Below are positions 10,053 to 18,593 of a stretch of DNA of 57,861 nucleotides, in pieces. Under the pieces are notes generated by a model that had not been told where the DNA came from, did no database searches, and was given only the letters and a program-made list of their open reading frames with translations. The stretch lies in assembly GCA_018711275.1 (NCBI GenBank), contig DVIN01000053.1, forward strand, positions 1 to 57,861, given 5' to 3'. The DNA comes from Candidatus Pullilachnospira intestinigallinarum (GTDB lineage: Bacteria; Bacillota; Clostridia; Lachnospirales; Lachnospiraceae). The first letter of the stretch is position 1; every line of letters begins with the position of its first letter. Both the position numbers and the translations under genes were made by a program.

Positions 10053-12149
10053 ATGTACAAAAGTTATTCCATGGAACTGGCAGGAAGAACCCTGACAGTT
10101 GACATCGACCGTGTGGCAAAACAGGCCAACGGCGCCGCGTTCATGCATTACGGCGATACGGTGGTGCTGTCCACCGCCACCGCTTCCGATAAACCCCGGG
10201 AGGGAATCGACTTCTTCCCCCTGAGCGTGGAGTATGAAGAAAAGATGTACGCCGTGGGAAAGATCCCCGGCGGATTCAACAAGAGAGAGGGAAAAGCCAG
10301 CGAGCATGCCATTCTTACTTCCCGGGTGATCGACCGGCCCATGCGTCCGCTGTTTCCCAAGGACTACCGCAATGATGTGACGCTGAACAACATGGTGATG
10401 TCTGTGGATCCCCAGTGCAACCCGGAAGTGGTGGCCATGCTGGGCTCTGCCATTGCCACCTGTATTTCGGATATTCCTTTTGACGGTCCCTGCGCGGCTA
10501 CGCAGATGGGCATGATTGACGGCGAGCTGATTGTCAATCCCACCCTGGATCAGAAAGCGGTTTCTGATCTGAGCCTGACCGTGGCATCCACCAGAGAAAA
10601 GGTGATCATGATTGAAGCCGGCGCCAATGAGATCCCGGAAGCCAGGATGATCGAGGCCATTTACAAGGCCCATGAAGTCAATCAGGAGATCATCGCGTTT
10701 ATTGACAAGATCGTGGCCGACTGCGGAAAGCCCAAACATTCCTATGAGTCCTGCGCTGTTCCGGAGGAACTGTTTGAGGAGATCAGGAAGATTGTGACCC
10801 CGGAGGAGATGGAGACGGCCGTATTTTCCGATGACAAGCAGACCAGAGAGGAGAATATCCGCCAGATTACCGCCAGACTGGAGGAGGCTTTTGCCGACAA
10901 CGAGGAATGGCTGGCTGTTCTGGATGAGGCGGTTTACCAGTATCAGAAGAAGACAGTCCGCAAGATGATCCTGAAAGATCACAAGCGTCCGGATGGCCGC
11001 GAGATCCGCCAGATTCGTCCGCTGGCCGCGGAAGTGGATATTGTTCCCCGGGTACATGGTTCCGCCATGTTCACCAGAGGACAGACGCAGATCTGTACCG
11101 TTACCACCCTGGGACCGCTTTCCGAGTCTCAGAGACTGGACGGACTGGACGAGCACGAGACTTCCAAGCGTTATATGCATCACTATAATTTCCCCTCCTA
11201 CTCTGTGGGAGAGACAAAGCCCAGCCGCGGACCGGGAAGACGTGAGATCGGTCACGGCGCTCTGGCAGAGAGAGCGCTGGTTCCCGTACTGCCCTCTGAG
11301 GAGGAGTTCCCCTACGCGATCCGGACCGTATCCGAGACTTTTGAGTCCAATGGTTCCACCTCTCAGGCCAGCATCTGTGCGTCCACCATGTCCCTGATGG
11401 CGGCAGGCGTACCCATCAAGAAGCCGGTGGCCGGTATTTCCTGCGGACTGGTGACGGGAGATACCGACGACGACTATATTGTTCTCACCGATATCCAGGG
11501 TCTGGAGGATTTCTTTGGGGATATGGACTTCAAGGTGGCAGGAACCCATGACGGAATCACCGCCATTCAGATGGATATCAAGATCCATGGACTGACAAGA
11601 CCCATCGTGGAGGAGGCGATTGCCAGAACCAAAGAGGCCAGAGAATATATTCTGACGGAAGTGATGGAGAAATGCATCGCCCAGCCCCGCCCCCATGTCA
11701 GCGAGCTGGCTCCCAAGATCATTCAGATTATGATCGATCCGGAGAAGATCGGTGAAGTGGTGGGACAGCGCGGAAAGACCATCAACGCCATCATCGAGGA
11801 GACCGGCGTGAAGATCGATATCACCGATGACGGAGCGGTTTCCATCTGCGGAACGGATCAGGCTATGATGGACAAGGCGCTGAACTATGTGAAGACGATC
11901 GTTACCGACTTTGAGGCCGGCCAGATCCTCACCGGAAAAGTGGTGAGCATCAAAGAATTCGGGGCCTTCGTGGAGTTTGCTCCCGGCAAAGAAGGAATGG
12001 TACACATTTCCAAGATCGCCAAAGAAAGAATCAACCGGGTGGAAGACGTGCTGACCCTGGGAGATATTGTGAAGGTTGTCTGCCTCGGAAAAGACAAAAT
12101 GGGAAGAATGAGTTTCAGCATTAAGGACGTTCCGGCAGATAAGAGATAA
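10053..12149 (+). CDS. pnp: Polyribonucleotide nucleotidyltransferase (PNPase)
   Basis: PNPase degrades RNA 3'-5' phosphorolytically and can add tails. The 698-residue protein has RNase PH domain 1 (about 10-140), the alpha linker, RNase PH domain 2 containing GPGRREIGHG (about 310-540), a KH domain with VGQRGKTINAI, and a C-terminal S1 domain. I used the ATG at 10053 (MYKSYSMELAGRTL), with GGAGAG upstream. The frame stays open for 77 codons further upstream, but that extension resembles no PNPase and overlaps the rpsO terminator. A 234-base region separates it from rpsO. Confidence 0.96.
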   Translation: MYKSYSMELAGRTLTVDIDRVAKQANGAAFMHYGDTVVLSTATASDKPREGIDFFPLSVEYEEKMYAVGKIPGGFNKREGKASEHAILTSRVIDRPMRPLFPKDYRNDVTLNNMVMSVDPQCNPEVVAMLGSAIATCISDIPFDGPCAATQMGMIDGELIVNPTLDQKAVSDLSLTVASTREKVIMIEAGANEIPEARMIEAIYKAHEVNQEIIAFIDKIVADCGKPKHSYESCAVPEELFEEIRKIVTPEEMETAVFSDDKQTREENIRQITARLEEAFADNEEWLAVLDEAVYQYQKKTVRKMILKDHKRPDGREIRQIRPLAAEVDIVPRVHGSAMFTRGQTQICTVTTLGPLSESQRLDGLDEHETSKRYMHHYNFPSYSVGETKPSRGPGRREIGHGALAERALVPVLPSEEEFPYAIRTVSETFESNGSTSQASICASTMSLMAAGVPIKKPVAGISCGLVTGDTDDDYIVLTDIQGLEDFFGDMDFKVAGTHDGITAIQMDIKIHGLTRPIVEEAIARTKEAREYILTEVMEKCIAQPRPHVSELAPKIIQIMIDPEKIGEVVGQRGKTINAIIEETGVKIDITDDGAVSICGTDQAMMDKALNYVKTIVTDFEAGQILTGKVVSIKEFGAFVEFAPGKEGMVHISKIAKERINRVEDVLTLGDIVKVVCLGKDKMGRMSFSIKDVPADKR

Positions 12150-12157
12150 GACGACGG

Positions 12158-12187
12158 CGGCCCGGAGTTTCCGGGCCGTTTTTTTTC
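12158..12187 (+). terminator. Rho-independent terminator after pnp
   Basis: A perfect 8-bp GC stem CGGCCCGG/CCGGGCCG with a 5-base loop is followed by eight T residues. It begins 8 bases after the pnp stop codon. Confidence 0.92.
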
Positions 12188-12267
12188 ACCGAATCGCAAA
12201 GATATCGGGCGGACTGCCGGGCAGGGGTCGAATACACGGCCCGGTCAGGTAAAGGAGAAGAGAAATC

Positions 12268-12756
12268 ATGAGATATCATAATATAACCAAGGACGACATG
12301 CTCAACGGCGACGGACTTCGGGTGGTGCTTTGGACGGCCGGCTGCAATCACGGATGCCGGGGCTGTCAGAATCCCATTACCTGGGATCCGGACGGCGGAC
12401 TTCCCTTTGATGAGGAAGCGCGCCGGGAAATTTTTGAAGAACTGGAAAAATCGTATGTGGACGGCATCACCTTCAGCGGCGGGGATCCTCTCCATGAAAG
12501 AAATGTGGACGGCGTTACGGAACTGGCGGAGGAGGTTCGACAGAAATATCCGGACAAGACCATCTGGCTGTACACCGGTTATCTCTGGGAGGAGATCAGC
12601 AGACTGCGGATTGTCCGCAGTCTGGATGTGGTGGTGGACGGCCCCTTTGACCTGGAGACCAGAGACGTGACATTAAAATGGAAGGGAAGCCCCAACCAGC
12701 GGGTGATAGACGTTCCCCGCACGCTGCAGACGGGGAGCGTGGTACTGTATGCCTGA
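12268..12756 (+). CDS. nrdG: Anaerobic ribonucleoside-triphosphate reductase activating protein
   Basis: A 162-residue radical SAM enzyme that generates the glycyl radical of the class III ribonucleotide reductase NrdD. The CX3CX2C cluster is C26-C30-C33 in TAGCNHGCRGCQNP, and the small NrdG-type barrel follows (TFSGGDPLHE, TIWLYTGY). GGAGAAGAG precedes the ATG. nrdD is not adjacent, so its partner must be elsewhere. The gene directly downstream is a dUTPase, so two deoxynucleotide-supply functions are paired, consistent with an anaerobe. Confidence 0.94.
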   Translation: MRYHNITKDDMLNGDGLRVVLWTAGCNHGCRGCQNPITWDPDGGLPFDEEARREIFEELEKSYVDGITFSGGDPLHERNVDGVTELAEEVRQKYPDKTIWLYTGYLWEEISRLRIVRSLDVVVDGPFDLETRDVTLKWKGSPNQRVIDVPRTLQTGSVVLYA

Positions 12757-12780
12757 AAGGAAGACGAGGAGCAAAAGAAC

Positions 12781-13299
12781 ATGAAAAGAATAGCAAAGTT
12801 TTACAAAGTGAGTCGGGAACAGTTTTTTGAGGGCTGGAGAGATACCTTCGGACCGGAAGAGGAGGATCGGCTGGAGAAGATTTACGGGGAGATCCGGCTG
12901 CCGGTGCGCGCCACTGCCGGAAGTGCCGGTTATGATTTCTTTACTCCGGTGGATGTGACCCTGAAGCCGGGAGAATCCATCAAGATCCCCACGGGAATCC
13001 GGGCCTCTATGGAGGAAGGATGGGTGCTGCATCTGTATCCCAGAAGCGGTCTGGGTTTCAAATACCGGCTGCAGCTGAATAATACCGTGGGAATCATCGA
13101 CAGCGATTATTTCCATTCTGACAATGAAGGTCACATTTTTGCCAAAATCACCAATGACAGCCGGGAAGGAAAAACGGTGGAACTGAAAGCCGGCGAGGGA
13201 TTTATGCAGGGCATTTTTCTGGAGTATGGTATTACGGAGGATGACTGTGCTTCGGAAAAGAGGAACGGAGGTTTTGGAAGTACCACCCGGAATGCCTGA
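12781..13299 (+). CDS. dut: dUTP diphosphatase (trimeric dUTPase family)
   Basis: A 172-residue protein with the five dUTPase motifs in order: AGSAGYDF, PRSGLG, GIIDSDY, the GEGFMQGIF variant of motif 4, and NGGFGST at the C-terminus. It would hydrolyse dUTP to dUMP and pyrophosphate, keeping uracil out of DNA and feeding dTMP synthesis. Compared with minimal dUTPases it carries about 38 extra N-terminal residues before the first beta-strand (through YGEIRLPVRA). It follows nrdG by 24 bases and is probably co-transcribed. Confidence 0.9.
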   Translation: MKRIAKFYKVSREQFFEGWRDTFGPEEEDRLEKIYGEIRLPVRATAGSAGYDFFTPVDVTLKPGESIKIPTGIRASMEEGWVLHLYPRSGLGFKYRLQLNNTVGIIDSDYFHSDNEGHIFAKITNDSREGKTVELKAGEGFMQGIFLEYGITEDDCASEKRNGGFGSTTRNA

Positions 13300-13350
13300 G
13301 ATTTAACCTGGATTTTTCCAATGGCAGAGGACGATTTTACATAAAAGAGT

Positions 13351-13525
13351 TATGATAAGCATGCACGGCGGATATCCCGCCGTGCCAAAGCGGAGGATCC
13401 GTCCGGTTCTATCCCTCGGATCTCCGTATTCGCGGACGGAGATGCCTGTTTTCTTGTTTTTCAATCAGATCGGGCGCATCTTCCGCAGAAAAGAGACTGC
13501 TGCACACCCTGCAGCAGTTTTTTTT
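13351..13525 (+). ncRNA. Candidate structured small RNA or 3' UTR ending in a terminator
   Basis: Between dut and pstS there is a run of designed-looking secondary structure: a perfect 9-bp hairpin GCACGGCGG/CCGCCGTGC (13363-13385); a second hairpin CGGAG-ATCCG/CGGATCTCCG (13391-13426, one bulge); and an alternative pairing TCCGTCCG (13398-13405) with CGGACGGA (13433-13440) that excludes the second hairpin. The run ends in a good terminator at 13496-13525. A weak promoter (AGGACG, 17 bases, TATGAT at 13351-13356) precedes it. I recognise no known RNA family. It could equally be a folded 3' UTR of dut. Confidence 0.35.
13496..13525 (+). terminator. Terminator upstream of the pst operon
   Basis: ACTGCTGCA and TGCAGCAGT form a perfect 9-bp stem with loop CACCC, followed by seven or more T residues. 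It isolates the pst operon from dut readthrough. Confidence 0.9.
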
Positions 13526-13536
13526 GTCTGAAAATA

Positions 13537-13574
13537 TTTACAGTCAATTAACAGGTTTTTACAAATCTTTAACA
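13537..13574 (+). promoter_or_regulatory. PHO box (four PhoP-type TTnACA repeats) upstream of pstS
   Basis: Four direct repeats on the coding strand, TTTACA (13537), TTAACA (13548), TTTACA (13558) and TTAACA (13569), are spaced 11, 10 and 11 bases apart, one per helical turn. This matches the Gram-positive PhoP box, a tandem TT(A/T/C)ACA array. A plausible -10 (CATACT, 13607-13612) lies about 33 bases downstream. The pst operon is therefore very probably induced by a PhoP/PhoR-type two-component system under phosphate starvation. Those regulators are not in the window. Confidence 0.8.
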
Positions 13575-13718
13575 GGAACCTTCGAATAGATTTTGCAAAT
13601 CTGCTGCATACTATAGGTGTTTCAGGAGAAGTAAAGAAAGAAAAAGGGATACCTGATTCCTCAGATCCTAAAGAAACAGATCTGAAAGAAAAAGAAGAGG
13701 TAAAAAAGGAGAATTGTT

Positions 13719-14627
13719 ATGAAATTGAAAAAAGTGGCAGCAATTTTTGCAGCATGTGTAATGGGTATGAGTCTGGCAGCCTGCGGAGGAAAAGACGCGG
13801 GAAACGCCGATTCCGGAGAGACCACGGAAAGTACGGATGATGGCGCTGCGGCGGAAACCACAGAAGAACCCACCGGGGAGGCGGCCGAAGATCTGAGCGG
13901 CGCTATTGCCACCGGAGGTTCCACCAGCGTGGAGGATGTGATCGGATCTCTCAGCGAGGCATTTATGGAAGAATATCCGGATGTGGACATTACATATGAT
14001 CCCAACGGAAGCGGCGCCGGCATCACAGGGGCGGCCGACGGAACCTATGATCTGGGACTTTCCAGCCGTGATCTGACCGATGAGGAGACCGGCCAGGGAC
14101 TGGTTGCCACCACATTCGCACTGGATGGAATCGCCATCGTGGTACACCCGGACAATACGGTAACGGATCTGACCATGGATAACATCAAAGCACTGGCCAC
14201 CGGAGAAATTACCAACTGGAGCGAGGTGGGCGGACCCGACGCGCCGGTTATCCTGGTAGGCCGTGAGGCGGGAAGCGGAACGAGAGACGGTTTTGAGAGC
14301 ATTGTGGATGTAAAAGATTCCTGTGTATATGAGCAGGAGCTGACCAGTACGGGAGCCGTTATGGCAGCCGTGGCAGCGAACCCCAACGCATTCGGCTATG
14401 TTTCTCTGTCCGCGGTGGACGACACGGTAAAGATGGTAACCGTTGACGGCGTGGAGGCCTCTGAGGCTACCGTTCAGGACGGTTCCTACAAGATTCAGCG
14501 TCCGTTCATCTTCGTAACCAAGGATGGTGAGGAACTGAGCGCGCAGGCACAGGCATTTGTTGATTTCGCCACCAGCGACGCGGCTTCCGATCTCATCGCA
14601 GGAGCAGGCGCAGTACCGCTGGCATAA
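13719..14627 (+). CDS. pstS: Phosphate ABC transporter substrate-binding lipoprotein PstS
   Basis: PstS is the extracellular phosphate-binding component of the Pst transporter. The 302-residue protein has a lipoprotein signal (hydrophobic AAIFAACVMGMSLAAC; acylated Cys is C22), an acidic Ser/Thr/Glu-rich linker (about 26-60), then the PBP fold with the phosphate-binding segments GGSTSVEDV, SGAGITGAADG and GREAGSGTRDGFES. AAGGAG precedes the ATG. It is the first gene of pstSCAB-phoU, directly behind the PHO box. Confidence 0.96.
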   Translation: MKLKKVAAIFAACVMGMSLAACGGKDAGNADSGETTESTDDGAAAETTEEPTGEAAEDLSGAIATGGSTSVEDVIGSLSEAFMEEYPDVDITYDPNGSGAGITGAADGTYDLGLSSRDLTDEETGQGLVATTFALDGIAIVVHPDNTVTDLTMDNIKALATGEITNWSEVGGPDAPVILVGREAGSGTRDGFESIVDVKDSCVYEQELTSTGAVMAAVAANPNAFGYVSLSAVDDTVKMVTVDGVEASEATVQDGSYKIQRPFIFVTKDGEELSAQAQAFVDFATSDAASDLIAGAGAVPLA

Positions 14628-14670
14628 GGAATCTGAAACAGTTCGGCAAAAAACAGGATAACAGGTAAGG

Positions 14671-14703
14671 CAAAAGCCACGGAGGTTTCTTCTGTGGCTT
14701 TTG
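14671..14703 (+). terminator. Hairpin attenuator between pstS and pstC
   Basis: CAAAAGCCAC and GTGGCTTTTG pair around a short imperfect inner stem and loop, 43 bases after the pstS stop. Only a short T-run follows. Such a partial terminator or 3'-stabilising hairpin would let the abundant binding protein be made in excess over the membrane components. Confidence 0.65.
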
Positions 14704-14727
14704 TACGGACAAGGGTGAGAAAAGTAA

Positions 14728-15600
14728 ATGAAGGTAAAAAGAATCATAGAACATGTGATGAATACGGTATTTTTCATCTGCGGCATTATTTCCATCGCAG
14801 CGGTTTTGATGATTACCGTGTACATGATTATTGCCGGTATCCCGGCAATCAGGGAAGTGGGACTGATCGATTTTCTCTTTGGCACTGTGTGGGCTTCCAC
14901 CGCCGCAGAGCCCAAGTTTGGTATCCTGCCATTTATCATGACCAGCGTGTGGGGAACCCTGGGAGCCATCATTATCGGTGTTCCCATCGGCCTTATGACC
15001 GCGGTTTTCCTTTCCAAAATCGCGCCTCCCAAGCTGGCGGGCGTTGTGCGGCCTGCAGTGGAACTGCTGGCGGGTATCCCCAGCGTTGTTTACGGCCTGG
15101 TGGGTATGATGGTGCTGGTGCCCGGAATCATGAATCTGTTTAAACTGAAAAGCGGAAGCTGTCTGCTGGCCGCCATTCTGGTGCTGGCCATCATGATCCT
15201 TCCCAGCATCGTCTCCGTCAGCGAGACGGCTCTGAACGCGGTTCCCAGAGAGTACGAGGAAGCCAGCCTGGGACTGGGCGCTACCTGGATCGAGACAATT
15301 TTCAAAGTGAGTATTCCCGCTGCCAAAAGCGGTATCGTCACCGGTATTGTGCTGGGTGTGGGACGTGCCATCGGCGAGGCCATGGCAGTGATGATGGTGG
15401 CCGGAAATGTGGCAAATATGCCCGGACTGTTTAAAAGCGTCCGTTTCCTGACCACAGCCATTGCCAGTGAGATGAGTTATGCGGCCGACGGCAGCCTGCA
15501 GAGAAACGCGCTGTTCAGTATCGGTCTGGTGCTGTTCATTTTTATCATGATTATCAATGGCCTGCTGGGTTCGATTTTGAAAAAGGGGGACGATAAGTAA
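14728..15600 (+). CDS. pstC: Phosphate ABC transporter permease PstC
   Basis: A 290-residue inner-membrane permease with about six transmembrane helices and the ABC permease EAA-type loop EEASLGLGATWIETIFKVSIPAAKSGIVTGIVLG. In the PstSCAB transporter it forms the membrane channel with PstA. Its last base overlaps the first base of pstA (TAATGA), indicating coupled translation. Confidence 0.95.
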   Translation: MKVKRIIEHVMNTVFFICGIISIAAVLMITVYMIIAGIPAIREVGLIDFLFGTVWASTAAEPKFGILPFIMTSVWGTLGAIIIGVPIGLMTAVFLSKIAPPKLAGVVRPAVELLAGIPSVVYGLVGMMVLVPGIMNLFKLKSGSCLLAAILVLAIMILPSIVSVSETALNAVPREYEEASLGLGATWIETIFKVSIPAAKSGIVTGIVLGVGRAIGEAMAVMMVAGNVANMPGLFKSVRFLTTAIASEMSYAADGSLQRNALFSIGLVLFIFIMIINGLLGSILKKGDDK

Positions 15601-16457
15601 TGAAAGGTGCATTTGGACGAAAAGTCAAAGGAAATATTTTAAAAGGACTGATCTATTTCTGCGCCGGATTTACGGTTCTTCTGCTGGTGGCGATCCTGGG
15701 ATACATTTTTGTGAGAGGAATTCCCCACATTACCTGGCAGCTTTTGAGCACCAGCCCCAGCCATATCCGGGACACCATCGGAATTCTTCCGAATATACTG
15801 AATACCTTGTATATTATCCTGCTGACCCTTCTGATTGCCCTTCCTCTGGGCGTGGGGGCGGCCGTATATCTGAATGAGTATGCCACCAACCGGAAATTCG
15901 CGCGCACCATCGAGTTTGCCACAGAGACCCTGGCCGGTATCCCCAGTATTATTTTCGGCCTGGTGGGTATGCTGGTGTTCGTGAAGGTTCTGGGATTCGG
16001 CAGCAGTCTGCTGTCCGGAAGCCTGACCCTGGTGATTATGATTCTGCCTACGATTATCCGTACCACGCAGGAAAGCCTGAAAACGGTACCTGCCAGTTAC
16101 CGGGAAGGCGCGCTGGGACTGGGCGCCACCAAATGGTATATGATCCGCACCATCGTACTTCCTTCTTCCATCAGCGGTATTGTGACCGGATGTATTCTGG
16201 CGGTGGGACGTATTGTGGGAGAAAGCGCGGCCCTTCTGTTCACCGCGGGCAGCGCCACCATTATTGCGGACAATATCCTGGAGGCATACACAAGAGGCGG
16301 CGGAACCCTTTCCGTAGCGCTGTATATGTACGCTTCCGAGAGAGCGGAGTTCGATGTGGCTTTCGCCATCGCCACGATTCTGCTGATCATGGTATTTATC
16401 TTAAATGCAGCGGCAAAGCTGGCAGGAAAGTTTTTGGATAAGGAGAGACAGGGATGA
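15600..16457 (+). CDS. pstA: Phosphate ABC transporter permease PstA
   Basis: A 285-residue permease with about six membrane helices. The conserved cytoplasmic loop [30 protein letters not shown] is the surface that contacts PstB. It overlaps pstC by 1 base and pstB by 4 bases, in the standard pst order. Confidence 0.95.
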   Translation: MKGAFGRKVKGNILKGLIYFCAGFTVLLLVAILGYIFVRGIPHITWQLLSTSPSHIRDTIGILPNILNTLYIILLTLLIALPLGVGAAVYLNEYATNRKFARTIEFATETLAGIPSIIFGLVGMLVFVKVLGFGSSLLSGSLTLVIMILPTIIRTTQESLKTVPASYREGALGLGATKWYMIRTIVLPSSISGIVTGCILAVGRIVGESAALLFTAGSATIIADNILEAYTRGGGTLSVALYMYASERAEFDVAFAIATILLIMVFILNAAAKLAGKFLDKERQG

Positions 16458-17212
16458 ACAATACGATAATAAAATCCTCCGATCTGCACCTGTATTACGG
16501 GGAGACTGAGGCACTGAAGGGAATCAATATGGAGATCGCCCAGAATGAGATCACGGCACTCATCGGACCTTCCGGATGTGGAAAATCCACGTTTCTGAAA
16601 ACGCTGAACAGAATGAATGATCTGGTACCCGGCGTGCGGATTACCGGAGAAGTGACGCTGAAAGGTAAAGATATCTTCGCCAAGGACGTGGATGTAACCC
16701 AGCTGCGCCGGCAGGTGGGAATGGTATTTCAGAAGCCCAACCCGTTCCCCAAGAGCATTTATGACAACGTGGCTTACGGCCCCAGACTGCACGGAGAGCA
16801 CAGCAAGGCGCAGCTGGATGAACTGGTGGAGAAATCCCTGCGGGGAGCCGCCCTGTGGGATGAGGTGAAGGACCGTCTGAAAAAGAGCGCCATGGGTCTG
16901 TCCGGCGGACAGCAGCAGCGTCTGTGTATCGCCAGAGCCCTGGCCGTGCAGCCGGACGTGCTGCTGATGGATGAGCCCACCAGCGCCCTGGATCCCGGAA
17001 GCACGCTGAAAATCGAGGATCTGATGGCAGATCTGAAGAAGGATTATACCGTGGTAATCGTCACCCATAATATGCAGCAGGCCAGCCGTATTTCTGATAA
17101 GACCGCATTCTTCCTTCTGGGCCAGCTGATTGAGTACGGAACCACACAGCAGATCTTCGGCAATCCGAAGGAGAAGCAGACAGAAGACTACATTACAGGC
17201 CGTTTTGGCTGA
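16454..17212 (+). CDS. pstB: Phosphate ABC transporter ATP-binding protein PstB
   Basis: A 252-residue ABC ATPase that powers phosphate import. Walker A is [10 protein letters not shown], the signature is [15 protein letters not shown], Walker B leads into DEPTSALDP, and the switch His is in [10 protein letters not shown]. The [10 protein letters not shown] segment is typical of PstB. It overlaps pstA by ATGA. Confidence 0.97.
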   Translation: MNNTIIKSSDLHLYYGETEALKGINMEIAQNEITALIGPSGCGKSTFLKTLNRMNDLVPGVRITGEVTLKGKDIFAKDVDVTQLRRQVGMVFQKPNPFPKSIYDNVAYGPRLHGEHSKAQLDELVEKSLRGAALWDEVKDRLKKSAMGLSGGQQQRLCIARALAVQPDVLLMDEPTSALDPGSTLKIEDLMADLKKDYTVVIVTHNMQQASRISDKTAFFLLGQLIEYGTTQQIFGNPKEKQTEDYITGRFG

Positions 17213-17232
17213 TATTTTGGGAGAGTTGTGAA

Positions 17233-17886
17233 ATGATGAGAGGAAACTATACAAGAGAACTGGACGAGGTAAGCCTGCGGATTCAGAAGATGGGAAAAGA
17301 GATCGCGGCGGCGGTGGAAAAAACCAGAGCAGCACTGGAGCAGGTGGACGCGAAGGCAGCCAGAGAGCTGATTGAAGGGGATGAGGTTTTTGACCAGATG
17401 AACCTGGAGATCGAGCAGGAATGTCTGAATATGGTGGTGCTGCAGGCGCCTGTGGCCGGAGACTGGAGAAGACTGGCATCCATCATGCGTATGGTGGCCG
17501 ACCTGGAGCGGATCGCCGACCACTGCAGCGATATTGCCGAGTATATCATCAAACTGTCCCAGGGAGATCAGGTAAAGCTTCCGGTGAATTTTGACAATAT
17601 GTTCCGCCTGGTCATCAAAATGCTGGACGCCACAGTGAAGGCTTTTATCGACCTGGATACGGAGGCGGCGCTGAAGGCTGCGGGTAAGGACGATATTCAG
17701 GACGATTATTTTGAGACTACGGTGGAGGAGCTGGTAAGCCTGATGAAAGAGGATCCGGCCCATATCGCCCAGTATGTGGACTACCTGATGATCGCAAAAT
17801 ATCTGGAGAGAATGTCTGACCACACCACCAATCTGGCGGAGTGGATCGCCTATATCGCCAAGGGAGAACTGACCAACGTGCAGTAA
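17233..17886 (+). CDS. phoU: Phosphate signalling/transport regulator PhoU
   Basis: A 217-residue all-helical PhoU with two three-helix repeats, each with the acidic metal-binding pattern (for example ADLERIADHCSDIAEY and ERMSDHTTNLAEW). PhoU restrains Pst uptake and signals phosphate sufficiency to the sensor kinase. Two adjacent ATG codons at 17233/17236 could both start it. It ends the pst operon just before a bidirectional terminator. Confidence 0.95.
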   Translation: MMRGNYTRELDEVSLRIQKMGKEIAAAVEKTRAALEQVDAKAARELIEGDEVFDQMNLEIEQECLNMVVLQAPVAGDWRRLASIMRMVADLERIADHCSDIAEYIIKLSQGDQVKLPVNFDNMFRLVIKMLDATVKAFIDLDTEAALKAAGKDDIQDDYFETTVEELVSLMKEDPAHIAQYVDYLMIAKYLERMSDHTTNLAEWIAYIAKGELTNVQ

Positions 17887-17904
17887 CGGTAACATATCCC
17901 GGTT

Positions 17905-17959
17905 ATACGGAAAAATCCCCGGAATTCCTGAAAAGGAAATTTCGGGGATTTTTCCGTAT
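17905..17959. terminator. Bidirectional terminator between phoU and the DUF1292 gene
   Basis: A perfect 17-bp inverted repeat (17905-17921 with 17943-17959) has an A-run on the left arm and a T-run on the right, with a short inner stem in the loop. It serves both convergent transcripts. Confidence 0.9.
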
Positions 17960-17994
17960 GTCTTCTGTGACAGGGAAGCCGGAACGGCTGGAAA

Positions 17995-18363
17995 TTACAG
18001 ATCTTCGCCCTCCACGATCTCATCGTACTCGGCTTTATCCAGCAGTTCATCGAAAGCGTCCGCTGCGATTTCGTACTCCTCGTCATCCAGAATGTTTTCC
18101 AGCTGAGGCTGCTGGCCCTCTTCCTGGGTAAAACGGTACAGATAAACTTCGCCGTCCTGATTCTCACCGTTTTCATCCAGCGGCAGCAGCGCAATGTATT
18201 TTTTCTGGCCGGCGGGGAAGATGGTCAGCACCGCGCACTCCAGTTCCGTGTCATCGTCCAGGGTCAGTGTAACGGTAGCGTTGGGATTGGAAAAATCCAG
18301 GTTGCAGTCATCCCCGCAGGAAGAGCAGTCGCCGCTACAATTGGTGTTCTGAATATCACTCAT
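17995..18363 (-). CDS. DUF1292 domain protein with N-terminal cysteine cluster
   Basis: A 122-residue acidic protein. The DUF1292 core (ATVTLTLDDDTELECAVLTIF to EVYLYRF) spans about residues 29-85 and the tail is Glu/Asp-rich. The N-terminus has a compact CX3CX2CX3C cluster (CSGDCSSCGDDC) that could bind a metal. The function of the family is unknown. It is a single gene in reverse orientation between two forward operons. Confidence 0.8.
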   Translation of the reverse strand: MSDIQNTNCSGDCSSCGDDCNLDFSNPNATVTLTLDDDTELECAVLTIFPAGQKKYIALLPLDENGENQDGEVYLYRFTQEEGQQPQLENILDDEEYEIAADAFDELLDKAEYDEIVEGEDL

Positions 18364-18500
18364 TGACAGATCCTCTCTCTTTCTTAAAAGTAGAACGTAT
18401 CGGTTCTTCTCTATACTTTACCAGATGCGGAGAGGAAAAGCAATGAGAAAAGGAAATATGGCGTCACTGTAAAGTTTTACTGAAAGAAAGCGATTTGCTA

Positions 18501-18529
18501 TTGACGTGGGGAATCAGGAGTTTTATACT
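18501..18529 (+). promoter_or_regulatory. Promoter of ilvE
   Basis: TTGACG (18501-18506), a 17-base spacer and TATACT (18524-18529), about 65 bases before the start codon. The short leader shows no T-box or leader-peptide features. Confidence 0.8.
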
Positions 18530-18593
18530 AAAGGCATGTGTTCAGGAAATCGAGTGTTCCTGACAAAGTTTGCCAAAGGCAGGAGGAGATATT

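Noticed and set aside
10032-12005. Long open frame opposite pnp (657 codons)
   Set aside because: Antisense shadow of a strongly conserved gene; composition rich in His, Gly and Leu as expected from complementing its codons.
18530-18593. T-box or leader-peptide attenuator before ilvE
   Set aside because: The leader is only about 60 bases, with no T-box sequence, specifier stem or terminator.
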